Translations under genes and position numbers: made by a program
Assembly (NCBI GenBank): GCA_963744915.1
Contig: CAVUUY010000013.1
Span: 248,001-312,000 of the forward strand
Direction: 5' to 3'
Source of the DNA: DATAFF01 sp963744915
Lineage (GTDB): Bacteria > Pseudomonadota > Alphaproteobacteria > Rhizobiales > Aestuariivirgaceae
Length of the DNA stretch: 64,000 nucleotides
Notes under the pieces: model-generated
Database searches by the model: none
The model's input: the letters and a program-made list of their open reading frames with translations, nothing else
Told to the model about the DNA's origin: nothing
Part shown: positions 7,841 to 15,523 of the stretch, piece after piece
How positions within the stretch are numbered: the first letter of the stretch is position 1
How the letters are laid out: the number at the start of each line of letters is the position of its first letter

Positions 7841-9895
7841 ATGGGAGAGACAAACGGCAGAGCAGCCAAGGGCCCGCGATGCATAGCGTTGGTGGGCCCG
7901 TATCTTAGCGGCAAGACCACTCTGCTCGAGGCCATTCTTTATCGGTCGGGCACGATTCAGCGTCAGGGCAAGGTCGGCGACCGGAGCACCGTCGGTGATT
8001 CCGCCCCCGAGGCACGCGCCCATGGCATGAGCGTCGAGCTCAATGTCGCCACGGTCGAGTTCCTCGGCGAGACGTTCAGCTTCGTCGACTGCCCCGGCTC
8101 CATCGAATTCGCCGAGGAAGCGCGCAATGCGCTCACCGGCTGCGATGCCGCGGTGGTGGTCACCGAGCCCGACGACAAGAAGGTGCCAGCCCTCCAGCTC
8201 ATCCTGAAGCAGCTCGACCAGCTGACGATCCCGCGCTTCATCTTCGTCAACAAGATCGACCGCACCGAGCAGCGGCTGCACGAGGTGCTCGCCTATATGC
8301 AGCCGGCAAGCTCGCGGCCGCTGGTCCTGCGCCAGGTGCCGATCTGGGAGGACGGCACCGCCAAGGGCTTCGTCGATCTGGCGCTGGAGCGCGCCTATGT
8401 CTACCGGCCGCAGGCGCCCAGCGAGATCATCGAGATCCCGAAGGACATGATGGCGCGCGAGAAGGAAGCGCGCTTCGCCATGCTCGAGCGCCTCGCCGAT
8501 TATGACGACGAGCTGCTGGAGCAGCTGCTCAACGACATGGAGCCGCCGCGCGATCGGGTGTTTGCCGATCTGGCGCGCGAGGTCGCCGAGGGCCTGATCA
8601 CCCCGGTGCTGTTCGGGTCGGCGGAGAACGGCAACGGCATTTTGCGCCTGCTGAAGGCGCTGCGCCACGAGGCGCCGGGCGTCGAGGCGACCTGCCGGCG
8701 CCTCGGTCTCGAGAGCAAGCAGGGAAGCATCGCGCAGGTGATGAAGACCTTCCACACCCCGCATGGCGGCAAGCTGTCGCTGGTCAGGCTGCTTGCCGGC
8801 GAGCTGTCGGACGGATCGATCCTGCATGGCGCCCGCGGCCAGGATGCCAGGGTCGCCGGGGTGTTCCATTTGATGGGTCAGGAACCGCGCAAGGTCGCGA
8901 TCGCCCGTGCCGGCGAAACCGTGGCGCTGGGCCGGCTCGAGAATATTCAGACCGGCGAGACGGTGTCGACGGCGAAGGGCGAGACCCGCCAGCTCGTCCG
9001 CTCGGTGCCGTCGGAACCGGTCTATGGCTTTGCCATCTCGGTTGCCGACCGCAAGGACGAGGTGAAGCTCACCGGGGCCATCGCCAAGCTGGTGGAGGAG
9101 GATCCATCTCTGCGGCTCGATCACAATCAGGAAACCCACGAGATGGTACTGTGGGGCCAGGGCGAGATGCATCTCAGGGTGGCGCTCGAGCGCCTCGCCG
9201 GGAAGTTCGGGGTGAATGCCCGCTCGAAGCCCCGCCATGTCGCCTATAAGGAAACGATCCGCCGGAGCGTGCAGGTGCGCGGCCGGCACAAGAAGCAGTC
9301 GGGCGGTCACGGCCAGTTCGGCGATGTGGTGGTGGAGATCTCGCCGCGTGCCAGGGGAGAGGGCTTCGTGTTCACCGACAGCATCACCGGCGGCGTGGTG
9401 CCGAAGCAGTATATCCCGGCGGTCGAGGCTGGCGTTTCCGAATATATGCACCACGGCCCGCTCGGCTTCCCGGTGATCGACATCCAGGTCAATTTGTCGG
9501 ACGGCAGCTACCACAGCGTCGATTCTTCGGAAATGGCCTTCAAGACGGCGGCGCGCGTCGCCATGACCGAGGGCATGCCGCAATGCCAGCCGGTGCTGCT
9601 CGAGCCGATCGTGCATGTCGACCTGCATGTCCCGTCCGAGGCGACGCCGCGCGTCAACCAGATCGTCTCCGGCCGCCGCGGCCAGCTGCTGGGCTTCGAT
9701 GCCCGCGACGGCTGGCCGGGCTGGGACACCGTCGAAGCCAACATGCCCGAGGCGGAGATCAGCAATCTGATCGTCGAGCTGCGGTCGGCAACCGCCGGCG
9801 TCGGCACCTTCAGCTACCACCACGATCACCTGGCGGAGCTGACCGGCCGCCTGGCGGAGCAGGTCATGGCGGCGCGCAAGGCCGAAGCCGCCTGA
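7841..9895 (+). CDS. Elongation factor G-like GTPase (FusA paralogue)
   Basis: 684-residue translational GTPase with the five-domain EF-G layout. The P-loop is VGPYLSGKTT near residue 20, the DxxG box is DCPGS near residue 86 and the guanine-specificity motif is NKID near residue 140. The C-terminal domains IV and V contain GGHGQFGDVVVEISPRA and the elongation-factor C-terminus. The P-loop departs from the AHIDAGKTT of true EF-G, and switch I reads ARAHGMSVELN instead of the canonical RGITI. It therefore belongs to the EF-G2-like paralogues rather than the translocase FusA, and its ribosomal role is unclear. The ribosome-binding site GAGGAGGAAC precedes the ATG. Confidence 0.88.
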   Translation: MGETNGRAAKGPRCIALVGPYLSGKTTLLEAILYRSGTIQRQGKVGDRSTVGDSAPEARAHGMSVELNVATVEFLGETFSFVDCPGSIEFAEEARNALTGCDAAVVVTEPDDKKVPALQLILKQLDQLTIPRFIFVNKIDRTEQRLHEVLAYMQPASSRPLVLRQVPIWEDGTAKGFVDLALERAYVYRPQAPSEIIEIPKDMMAREKEARFAMLERLADYDDELLEQLLNDMEPPRDRVFADLAREVAEGLITPVLFGSAENGNGILRLLKALRHEAPGVEATCRRLGLESKQGSIAQVMKTFHTPHGGKLSLVRLLAGELSDGSILHGARGQDARVAGVFHLMGQEPRKVAIARAGETVALGRLENIQTGETVSTAKGETRQLVRSVPSEPVYGFAISVADRKDEVKLTGAIAKLVEEDPSLRLDHNQETHEMVLWGQGEMHLRVALERLAGKFGVNARSKPRHVAYKETIRRSVQVRGRHKKQSGGHGQFGDVVVEISPRARGEGFVFTDSITGGVVPKQYIPAVEAGVSEYMHHGPLGFPVIDIQVNLSDGSYHSVDSSEMAFKTAARVAMTEGMPQCQPVLLEPIVHVDLHVPSEATPRVNQIVSGRRGQLLGFDARDGWPGWDTVEANMPEAEISNLIVELRSATAGVGTFSYHHDHLAELTGRLAEQVMAARKAEAA

Positions 9896-9924
9896 ACGGG
9901 GCTGTGCTCTTGCTGCCACGGGGC

Positions 9925-9938
9925 TGGCAAATTTGCCA
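9925..9938. promoter_or_regulatory. 14-bp perfect palindrome upstream of the L,D-transpeptidase
   Basis: TGGCAAATTTGCCA is its own reverse complement over all 14 bases. It sits in the 147-base gap between the EF-G-like gene and the transpeptidase, 105 bases before the latter's ATG, and a TTGACT hexamer follows at 9959-9964. A dimeric repressor operator is the simplest reading; no regulator is encoded next to it. Confidence 0.4.
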
Positions 9939-10042
9939 TTGTCGGTCACCGCGGCGGCTTGACTGCCATGCCAAACCATGGCGCCCTTGACGCCCAAGCG
10001 GAGGGTGACCGCCGCCGAATCGGGGAATTTCGGAGGCTTATC

Positions 10043-10624
10043 ATGGTTGGGAGAGTGATTCTGGCCGTCATTGCCGGAGTTGCGATGCTTGCGCCGTGCC
10101 AGGAATTGAAGGCCGAGACGGCCCATGGTGCGGTGATCAATGGGGCCAAGTACAATTTCGGCGCCGAGCCGTGGTCGATCGAGGGCAAGTTCCATAAGCA
10201 GGAGGTCTCGCTGGCCAGCCCCGAGAAGCCCGGCACCATCATCATTTCGACGAGCAAGCGCTTTCTTTATCTCGTGCTGGGCAAGGGCAAGGCGCTGCGC
10301 TACGGCATCGGCGTCGGCCGCATGGGCTTCAAATGGTCGGGCGTCCAACAGGTGTCGCGCAAGGCCGAATGGCCCGATTGGCATCCGCCCAAGGAAATGC
10401 GCCGCCGCGACCCCACCGTGCCGGAATTCATGAAAGGCGGGCCGGACAATCCGCTCGGCGCCCGCGCCATGTATCTCGGGAACACCGAGTACCGCATCCA
10501 TGGCACCGCCCAGCCCTGGACCATCGGCACCAGCGTGTCCTCGGGCTGCATTCGGCTGACCAATGACGACGTCACCGATCTCTACCAGCGGGTGAAGATC
10601 GGCACCAAGGTGATCGTCGAGTAG
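10043..10624 (+). CDS. L,D-transpeptidase (YkuD / ErfK-YbiS type)
   Basis: Periplasmic enzyme that forms 3-3 peptidoglycan crosslinks or attaches proteins to meso-diaminopimelate. The 193-residue form starts at the ATG at 10043, which is preceded by CGGAGG and places a signal sequence (GRVILAVIAGVAMLAPCQEL) at the N-terminus. The YkuD domain spans about residues 60-193, with the catalytic signature YRIHGTAQPWTIGTSVSSGC followed by IRL, containing the conserved His and Cys. Alphaproteobacteria carry many such genes, so the exact role is not predictable. Confidence 0.9.
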   Translation: MVGRVILAVIAGVAMLAPCQELKAETAHGAVINGAKYNFGAEPWSIEGKFHKQEVSLASPEKPGTIIISTSKRFLYLVLGKGKALRYGIGVGRMGFKWSGVQQVSRKAEWPDWHPPKEMRRRDPTVPEFMKGGPDNPLGARAMYLGNTEYRIHGTAQPWTIGTSVSSGCIRLTNDDVTDLYQRVKIGTKVIVE

Positions 10625-10640
10625 CCACTCGCGCTCCAGA

Positions 10641-10668
10641 AAAAAAGGGCTCTCCGGAGAGAGCCCTT
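10641..10668 (-). terminator. Rho-independent terminator
   Basis: AAGGGCTCTC and GAGAGCCCTT form a 10-bp perfect stem around a CGGA tetraloop (10645-10668). Read on the minus strand it is followed by a run of T (AAAAAA at 10641-10646 on the plus strand), so it would stop leftward transcription, presumably that of the small secreted-protein gene at 10870-11067. The same hairpin may also slow rightward transcription from the transpeptidase gene, which ends 20 bases before it. No coding region is evident in 10669-10869. Confidence 0.75.
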
Positions 10669-10869
10669 GAAGTTGCGGCTTCCATCGTTTGGCAGGGGAA
10701 TGGAGGGGCCGTGGGAGGAAAATCGGTTCAGCAATTCGTCGTCAGGGTCAGGTCCTTAGGGATTCCGGGGTGCACTCACCTGCATGGCGAGAGGGGGCGG
10801 ATGGTTCATGCCGGTGCCGCGCACCCCGGTCCCATTTCTCCGGACCGTTGGGCCGGAGAAGTTCAAAAC

Positions 10870-11067
10870 TCATGCCTCTGCACAACGAACGATGCCGCAG
10901 GGTGCGAGCCTGATCGGCCAAGCTTGGTTCTTCTCCAGAATTGTGACGTTTCGGCTTTCGGAAGCGGTCAGGGTAGTCTTGCTCTCCGCCACCCGCGCCA
11001 CCGGGGCGAGGGCGCCAGCAGCGAGAAAGGCCGTGGTGAGCGCCAATGTTGCGAGCGGGCGGGACAT
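10870..11067 (-). CDS. Small secreted protein of unknown function
   Basis: A 65-residue product with a clear Sec signal peptide (SRPLATLALTTAFLAAGALA) and a short mature part that includes ESKTTLTASESRNVTILEK, ending CGIVRCAEA with two cysteines four residues apart. The ATG at 11067 is preceded at the right spacing by GGAGG. A strong terminator lies downstream on the same strand at 10641-10668. Signal, ribosome-binding site and terminator together argue for a real gene. I know no family for it. It may form a one-disulfide periplasmic peptide. Confidence 0.55.
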   Translation of the reverse strand: MSRPLATLALTTAFLAAGALAPVARVAESKTTLTASESRNVTILEKNQAWPIRLAPCGIVRCAEA

Positions 11068-11192
11068 GTTCGAAGCCTCCGGGGTAGTCTTCGTGACCGC
11101 TTCAGCGATCGTTGAAATGGAAGTTAACGGAGGCGGGCGTAACTGAAGCTGAACGGCGTGTTCATCCGCCATTCATCTCGCGGGAACGGTTT

Positions 11193-12134
11193 TCACCCTT
11201 TTTGGCGGGCGATCAGGCCGAGCATGTTGCAGAGGATCCGCGCCGCCGTCTGAGCGCCGAGGCCGGCAATATCCCGTTCCGGCATGAACTCGACGAGAGA
11301 GAAGGCGGCGATCGGGGCGCGGGCGGCGACGCCGTGCAGGATGCGGATGGCCTGCCAATAGGAAAGGCCGCCCGGGGTCGGCGCAATGACCGCCGGCATG
11401 ATCGCCGGGTCGAGGGCGTCGCAATCGAAATTGACGATCACCGGCCGGCCCTTGGGCACGAGCTCGATCACCGGGCCGATTCCCGAGGCATCCAGGGCGC
11501 TGGCCGGCACGAACCGCACCCCGTAACGGCGCGCGTCCTCGAAATCGCTGACCCGGGCCGAACCGATGCCGCGCTGGCCGACCTGGATGATGCGGTCGAT
11601 CTGCGCCATCTCGGAGGCCCGCCGCATCGTCGAGGAGAGCCCGAGCTGTTCGCCCGCCACCTCGTCGCGCCAGTCGATATGGGCATCGATCTGCAGCAGC
11701 GACAGCGGCCCATGCCCGGCGAAAGCCTGAAACAGCGGGATCGGCACCGAATCGTCGCCGCCGATCACCACCGGCACCGCGCCGCGCTCGAGGACGGCGC
11801 GCACCGTGTCGCGAATGAGGTCGCGGTTCTTCGCCGGCTCCGCCTCGTCATAAGCGAGGTCGCCGAGATCGGCGGCCGCGATGGTGCCGGACGGGAAGAT
11901 CGGACCGCCGAGGTCGAAATCGATATGCGCCACATTGGCGGCATAGGCGGCGCTGGCCGCCCGGATCGCTTGTGGCGCCGCGGCGCAATAGGCGCCGACC
12001 GAAGGGTAGGGCGTTGCCGCCGGCGCCCCGAAGATGGCGATCGCCCGGTCGAACCCGGCGGGCGTTGCCGCCGGCAGCCCGAGGAAAGTATCGGTGGTCC
12101 TGGCGCCGAACATTGTGGCGACATCGCGTTGCAT
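11193..12134 (-). CDS. Arginase/agmatinase-family ureohydrolase
   Basis: 313-residue member of the ureohydrolase superfamily, which removes urea from arginine, agmatine or related guanidino compounds using two manganese ions. Metal-binding blocks are VVIGGDDSVPIPLF, LQIDAHIDWRDE and FDCDALDPAIMPAV, and the C-terminal glutamate is in SLVEFMPERD. The first block reads GGDDS where arginases and most agmatinases have GGDHS, so one metal-A ligand is Asp instead of His. It is most like agmatinase (SpeB) in overall length and in the DxDxxDP block, but the substrate is not certain. It is divergent from the amidase gene, which fits a shared nitrogen-salvage role. Confidence 0.8.
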   Translation of the reverse strand: MQRDVATMFGARTTDTFLGLPAATPAGFDRAIAIFGAPAATPYPSVGAYCAAAPQAIRAASAAYAANVAHIDFDLGGPIFPSGTIAAADLGDLAYDEAEPAKNRDLIRDTVRAVLERGAVPVVIGGDDSVPIPLFQAFAGHGPLSLLQIDAHIDWRDEVAGEQLGLSSTMRRASEMAQIDRIIQVGQRGIGSARVSDFEDARRYGVRFVPASALDASGIGPVIELVPKGRPVIVNFDCDALDPAIMPAVIAPTPGGLSYWQAIRILHGVAARAPIAAFSLVEFMPERDIAGLGAQTAARILCNMLGLIARQKG

Positions 12135-12211
12135 GAATGCGTTATATGCTATGAGTGACCAGCATTGGGTCGAAATTGCACCATGGTCGGTATGCGTTGG
12201 TGACGGCAGCG

Positions 12212-13615
12212 ATGGCGAAGGAACTGGCTTGGTTGTCGGCGACGAAGCTGCTCAAAGGCTACAAGAAGCGACGCTTCTCGCCGGTGGAGGTGACGGAGGC
12301 CGTCCTCGAGCGCATCGGATCGCTCAATCACGAGCTTAACGCCTACTGCCATGTCGATGCCGAGGGGGCGCTCGCTGCCGCCCGCGCCTCCGAGCGCCGG
12401 TGGTCGAAGGGTGCGCCGCAGGGTCGGCTCGACGGCGTTCCGGTCAGCATCAAGGATCTCATCCTGACCGCCGGCATGCCGACGCTGCGGGGCTCGCGGA
12501 CGGTCGACCCGCAACAGGCCTTCGACGTCGATGCGCCGGTGACGGCCCGGCTCAAGGAGAATGGTGCGATCATTCTCGGCAAGACAACGACTCCGGAATT
12601 CGGCTGGAAGGGCGTGACCGATTCGCCGCTGACCGGCATCACCCGCAATCCCTGGGACAAGACCCGGACGCCCGGCGGCTCGTCGGGCGGTGGCGCCGCC
12701 GCGGTTGCCTCCGGCATGGGCGTGCTTGCCATCGGGACCGATGGCGGCGGCTCGATCCGCATCCCGGCGGGCTTCACCGGCATCTTCGGGCTGAAGCCGT
12801 CCTTCGGTCGCGTCCCGGCTTGGCCCTCGAGCCCGTTCGGCACCATCGCCCATGTCGGGCCGATGACCCGCACCGTCGAGGATGCCGCCATCCTGCTCAA
12901 TGTCATGGCCGAGCCCGATGCGCGGGATTGGCACGCGCTGCCCTATGACGGGCGCGATTTCGCTGCCGGCCTCTACAAGGGCATCGAGGGTTTCCGCATC
13001 GCCTACAGCCCGCGGCTGGGCTATGTCGATGTCGATCCCGATATTGCCAAGCCGGTGCGCCACGCGGTCCGCATCCTGCGCGACCTCGGAGCCAAGGTCG
13101 AGGAGGTCGATCCCGGCTTTGCCGATCCGAGGCCGGACTTCCGGATATTATGGTGGAGCGGGGCGCGGGCGCTGGCCGCAACCGTTCCCGAGGCGCGGCG
13201 GCACCTGTTCGATCAAGATTTCGCCGAGGTGGTGGCGAGCGCCGCCGCGATCAGCCTCGACGATTATCTCGCAGCGGTGGCCCATCGCGGCCAGCTGGGC
13301 GCTGCCATGCGCCAGTTCATGACCGGTTTCGATCTCCTGGTGACGCCGACCCTGCCGATCCCCGCCTTCGCCGCCGGCAAGCTCGCTCCCAAGCGCGACG
13401 AGGATGGCACATGGGTCAACTGGACCCCGTTCACCTATCCATTCAACATGTCCCAGCAACCGGCTGCCAGCATTTGCTGTGGCTTCACCCGCCAGGGCCT
13501 GCCGGTCGGCCTCCAGCTGGTCGGGCGCATGTTCGACGACCACACCGTGCTGCGCGCTGCATTCGCCTATGAGCAGGCGACCAACTGGCGGCGCCATCGC
13601 CCGCCGCTCGCCTGA
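12212..13615 (+). CDS. Amidase-signature-family amidase
   Basis: 467-residue hydrolase with the Ser-cisSer-Lys triad: Lys in PVSIKDLILTAG, the amidase signature TPGGSSGGGAAAVASGMG and the nucleophile region GTDGGGSIRIPAGFTG. It cleaves small amides; the natural substrate is not predictable, and although it resembles GatA, no gatC or gatB lies beside it. The ATG at 12212 (MAKELAWLSATKLL) is preferred to one at 12155, which would add 19 atypical residues and leave almost no promoter space before the divergent ureohydrolase gene. Confidence 0.87.
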   Translation: MAKELAWLSATKLLKGYKKRRFSPVEVTEAVLERIGSLNHELNAYCHVDAEGALAAARASERRWSKGAPQGRLDGVPVSIKDLILTAGMPTLRGSRTVDPQQAFDVDAPVTARLKENGAIILGKTTTPEFGWKGVTDSPLTGITRNPWDKTRTPGGSSGGGAAAVASGMGVLAIGTDGGGSIRIPAGFTGIFGLKPSFGRVPAWPSSPFGTIAHVGPMTRTVEDAAILLNVMAEPDARDWHALPYDGRDFAAGLYKGIEGFRIAYSPRLGYVDVDPDIAKPVRHAVRILRDLGAKVEEVDPGFADPRPDFRILWWSGARALAATVPEARRHLFDQDFAEVVASAAAISLDDYLAAVAHRGQLGAAMRQFMTGFDLLVTPTLPIPAFAAGKLAPKRDEDGTWVNWTPFTYPFNMSQQPAASICCGFTRQGLPVGLQLVGRMFDDHTVLRAAFAYEQATNWRRHRPPLA

Positions 13616-13678
13616 GCGGTCAGGACCGGCATGGGGCCGGGCGGTCGGCGGGGCCCGGCGTTGGCCGAGCCCCTCCGG

Positions 13679-13939
13679 TCAGCTGGTGCGGATGCCGCGT
13701 GGCTTGCGCCGATGCGCCAGCCGCTCGATCTCGTAGATCGGGTCGACCGACAGGGGCAGACGCATCGCCGCCATGACGTCGGTGCGCGACAGACCGATAT
13801 CGGCCAGCACATGGTCCTCGAGCAAGGCGAGGCGGCGCAGGGTCCGGCGGCGCCAGACATTGCGAAGCAGCCGGCCGAAGCTCCCGAAGGGCCACTGGGC
13901 ATCCCGATGTTCAGATTCGTGCAGAGCGTATTCACGCAT
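13679..13939 (-). CDS. DUF1127-domain small protein
   Basis: 86-residue protein whose C-terminal half carries the DUF1127 pattern: RTLRRLALLEDHVLADIGLSR followed by TDVMAAMRLPL and a basic tail (AHRRKPRGIRTS). Such arginine-rich small proteins in Rhodobacter and Agrobacterium take part in RNA turnover and phosphate or carbon metabolism, often with small RNAs made from their mRNAs. The ATG at 13939 is chosen because GAAAGGA stands at ribosome-binding distance. The gene is divergent from the MocR-type regulator gene at 14106, and their promoters appear to overlap. Confidence 0.85.
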   Translation of the reverse strand: MREYALHESEHRDAQWPFGSFGRLLRNVWRRRTLRRLALLEDHVLADIGLSRTDVMAAMRLPLSVDPIYEIERLAHRRKPRGIRTS

Positions 13940-14038
13940 GGAGGGGATCCTTTCTGTCAGATTCCCGGCGCCGCTCTGCGGGCCGGTCATGTGGGGAATT
14001 GTCGCTGTACCATAATGTCCTTTTACCCTGCGCCACCG

Positions 14039-14067
14039 TTGTATTGGTTGCGTGCAATGTGTATAGT
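14039..14067 (+). promoter_or_regulatory. Predicted sigma-70 promoter of the MocR-type gene
   Basis: TTGTAT (14039-14044), 17 bases, then TATAGT (14062-14067). Transcription would start near 14074, giving a leader of about 32 bases before the ATG at 14106. The -10 box overlaps the -10 box of the opposite promoter for the DUF1127 gene. Confidence 0.5.
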
Positions 14068-14089
14068 TGCGCAGCATTGTCTCGGTCAA
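14060..14089 (-). promoter_or_regulatory. Predicted promoter of the DUF1127 gene, overlapping the MocR promoter
   Basis: On the minus strand TTGACC (14089-14084) is followed after 18 bases by TATACA (14065-14060); alternatively the -10 is CTATAC with 17 bases. The leader to the ATG at 13939 would be about 115 bases. Its spacer contains one of the two CATTGTC repeats. Confidence 0.5.
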
Positions 14090-14102
14090 CAGAAACATTG
14101 TC
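14075..14102. promoter_or_regulatory. CATTGTC direct repeat, candidate MocR operator
   Basis: CATTGTC occurs at 14075-14081 and again at 14096-14102, 21 bases apart from start to start, or two helical turns. The second copy ends four bases before the regulator's ATG. GntR/MocR regulators are known to bind direct repeats near their own promoters. These copies lie just downstream of the predicted plus-strand start site and across the minus-strand -35 region, so binding could block both promoters. Confidence 0.45.
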
Positions 14103-14105
14103 ACC

Positions 14106-15488
14106 ATGACAAATTGGACACCAAACCTCGATCCACAGCTCCCGCGCTACCTCGCAATCGCGCAGGCCATTGCCGCAGATCTGGAATCCGGCCGCCTCTC
14201 GCCCGGCGACAGGCTGCCGACTCATCGCGAGCTTGCATGGCAGCTTGGCGTCACGGTCGGGACCGTGACCCGGGCCTATCAGGAGGCGGAACGGCGCGGG
14301 CTCCTGTCGGGCGAGGTCGGCCGCGGCAGCTTCCTGCGTGATCCGCTGGGTGGCCGCGGTCGGACGGTGACGGCGGGCGAGCGCGGTCCGCTCGATCTGC
14401 AGATGGCGGTGCCGCCGCGGGTCTGCAGTCCGGCGGAGTTCGATCAGGCGCTGATGCGGCTGATGGCCGACCCGTCGCGTCTCGACCACCTCGATTATCC
14501 GCCGGTCGCCGGCTTGCCGGAGCATCGCGAGATGGCACGCTCGTGGCTCCGCCGCGCCGGCGTCGATGTTCCGGCCAACCAGATTGCGCTGACCTCCGGC
14601 GCCCAGCACGGACTGCTGGCCATCCTGGCGACCATTGCGCGGGGCGGCGACAGCTTGCTGGTGGAGCCGCTGACCTATCCGACCGTGCAGCCCATCGCCC
14701 GCCAGATTGGCCTCAGGCTCGAGCCGCTCATGGCCGACAGCGAGGGCATCCTGCCCGAATCGATCGCGCGCGCCGTCGCCAGCGGTCCGGGCCGGATCGT
14801 CTATCTCGTTCCGACCCTGCACAATCCGACCACCATCGTCTTGAGCGAGGAGCGCCGGCAGGCGATCGCGGCCATCGCTCGGGCGCACAACCTCACCATC
14901 ATCGAGGATGATATTTTCCGCCTGCTCCTGCCCGAGGCGCCGCCCAGCCTGCAATCGCTGGCGCCGGAGCGAAGCTGGTACATCAGCAGCCTGTCGAAGA
15001 CGGTGGCGCCGGGCCTCAGGATCGGATTTGTCGCCGCCCCGCCGCGCCAGGTCGAGAACCTGCTGCGCACCATGTTCGCCACCGGCGGCCGGGCCGTCGG
15101 CATCGTCGCCCATATCGCGCAAGGCTGGGTCGAGACCGGCGTCGCCCAGCGCATCCTCGGCGGCATAAGGGCCGAGCTCGGGGCGCGGCGTGCCGCGGCG
15201 CTCGGCGCCCTCGACGGGCTTGACGTGCAATGTACCGAGGGTTCGCCCTTTGCCTGGGTCACGCTGCCCGATTTTTGGCGGCCGATCGAATTCGCCTCGG
15301 CAGCCCTTGGCGTCGGCATCAAGCTCACGCCCGGCGATGCCTTTGCCATCGACCGCACCGTCCCGGGCAACGGCGTGCGGCTGTGCTTCGGCGGAGCCCC
15401 GTCCCTGCCGCTGCTGGTCCAGGCATGCGAGCAGCTGGCCCGCCTTGCCGCCGAGGAGCCGGTGGCGCATTACCAGGCGATGGCCTGA
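14106..15488 (+). CDS. MocR-type regulator: GntR domain fused to PLP aminotransferase domain
   Basis: 460-residue transcription factor. The N-terminal GntR winged helix covers residues about 10-75 (LSPGDRLPTHRELAWQLGV and VGTVTRAYQEAERRGLLSG). A fold-type-I aminotransferase domain follows from about residue 90, with NPTT-type substrate loop VPTLHNPTTIVL and the PLP lysine in YISSLSKTVAPGLRIGFVA. MocR proteins sense PLP, amino acids or related amines and act on neighbouring genes. It is divergent from a DUF1127 gene and 35 bases upstream of an AbrB-type membrane gene on the same strand, which is its likeliest target. The ATG at 14106 begins MTNWTPNLDPQLPRYLAIA; a start at 14067 is possible but less good. 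Confidence 0.88.
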   Translation: MTNWTPNLDPQLPRYLAIAQAIAADLESGRLSPGDRLPTHRELAWQLGVTVGTVTRAYQEAERRGLLSGEVGRGSFLRDPLGGRGRTVTAGERGPLDLQMAVPPRVCSPAEFDQALMRLMADPSRLDHLDYPPVAGLPEHREMARSWLRRAGVDVPANQIALTSGAQHGLLAILATIARGGDSLLVEPLTYPTVQPIARQIGLRLEPLMADSEGILPESIARAVASGPGRIVYLVPTLHNPTTIVLSEERRQAIAAIARAHNLTIIEDDIFRLLLPEAPPSLQSLAPERSWYISSLSKTVAPGLRIGFVAAPPRQVENLLRTMFATGGRAVGIVAHIAQGWVETGVAQRILGGIRAELGARRAAALGALDGLDVQCTEGSPFAWVTLPDFWRPIEFASAALGVGIKLTPGDAFAIDRTVPGNGVRLCFGGAPSLPLLVQACEQLARLAAEEPVAHYQAMA

Positions 15489-15523
15489 ACCGCATCAGCT
15501 CGGCCGGGGAGGGGCCGGACCCC

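Noticed and set aside
9925..9938. Palindrome read as a sigma-54 promoter (GG/GC elements)
   Set aside because: The GG to GC spacing is wrong for a -24/-12 promoter.
7649..10501. Very long minus-strand open frame opposite the EF-G-like and L,D-transpeptidase genes
   Set aside because: Its product is His/Arg/Leu-rich with no motif and it is antisense to two clearly conserved genes; long antisense frames are expected in GC-rich DNA.
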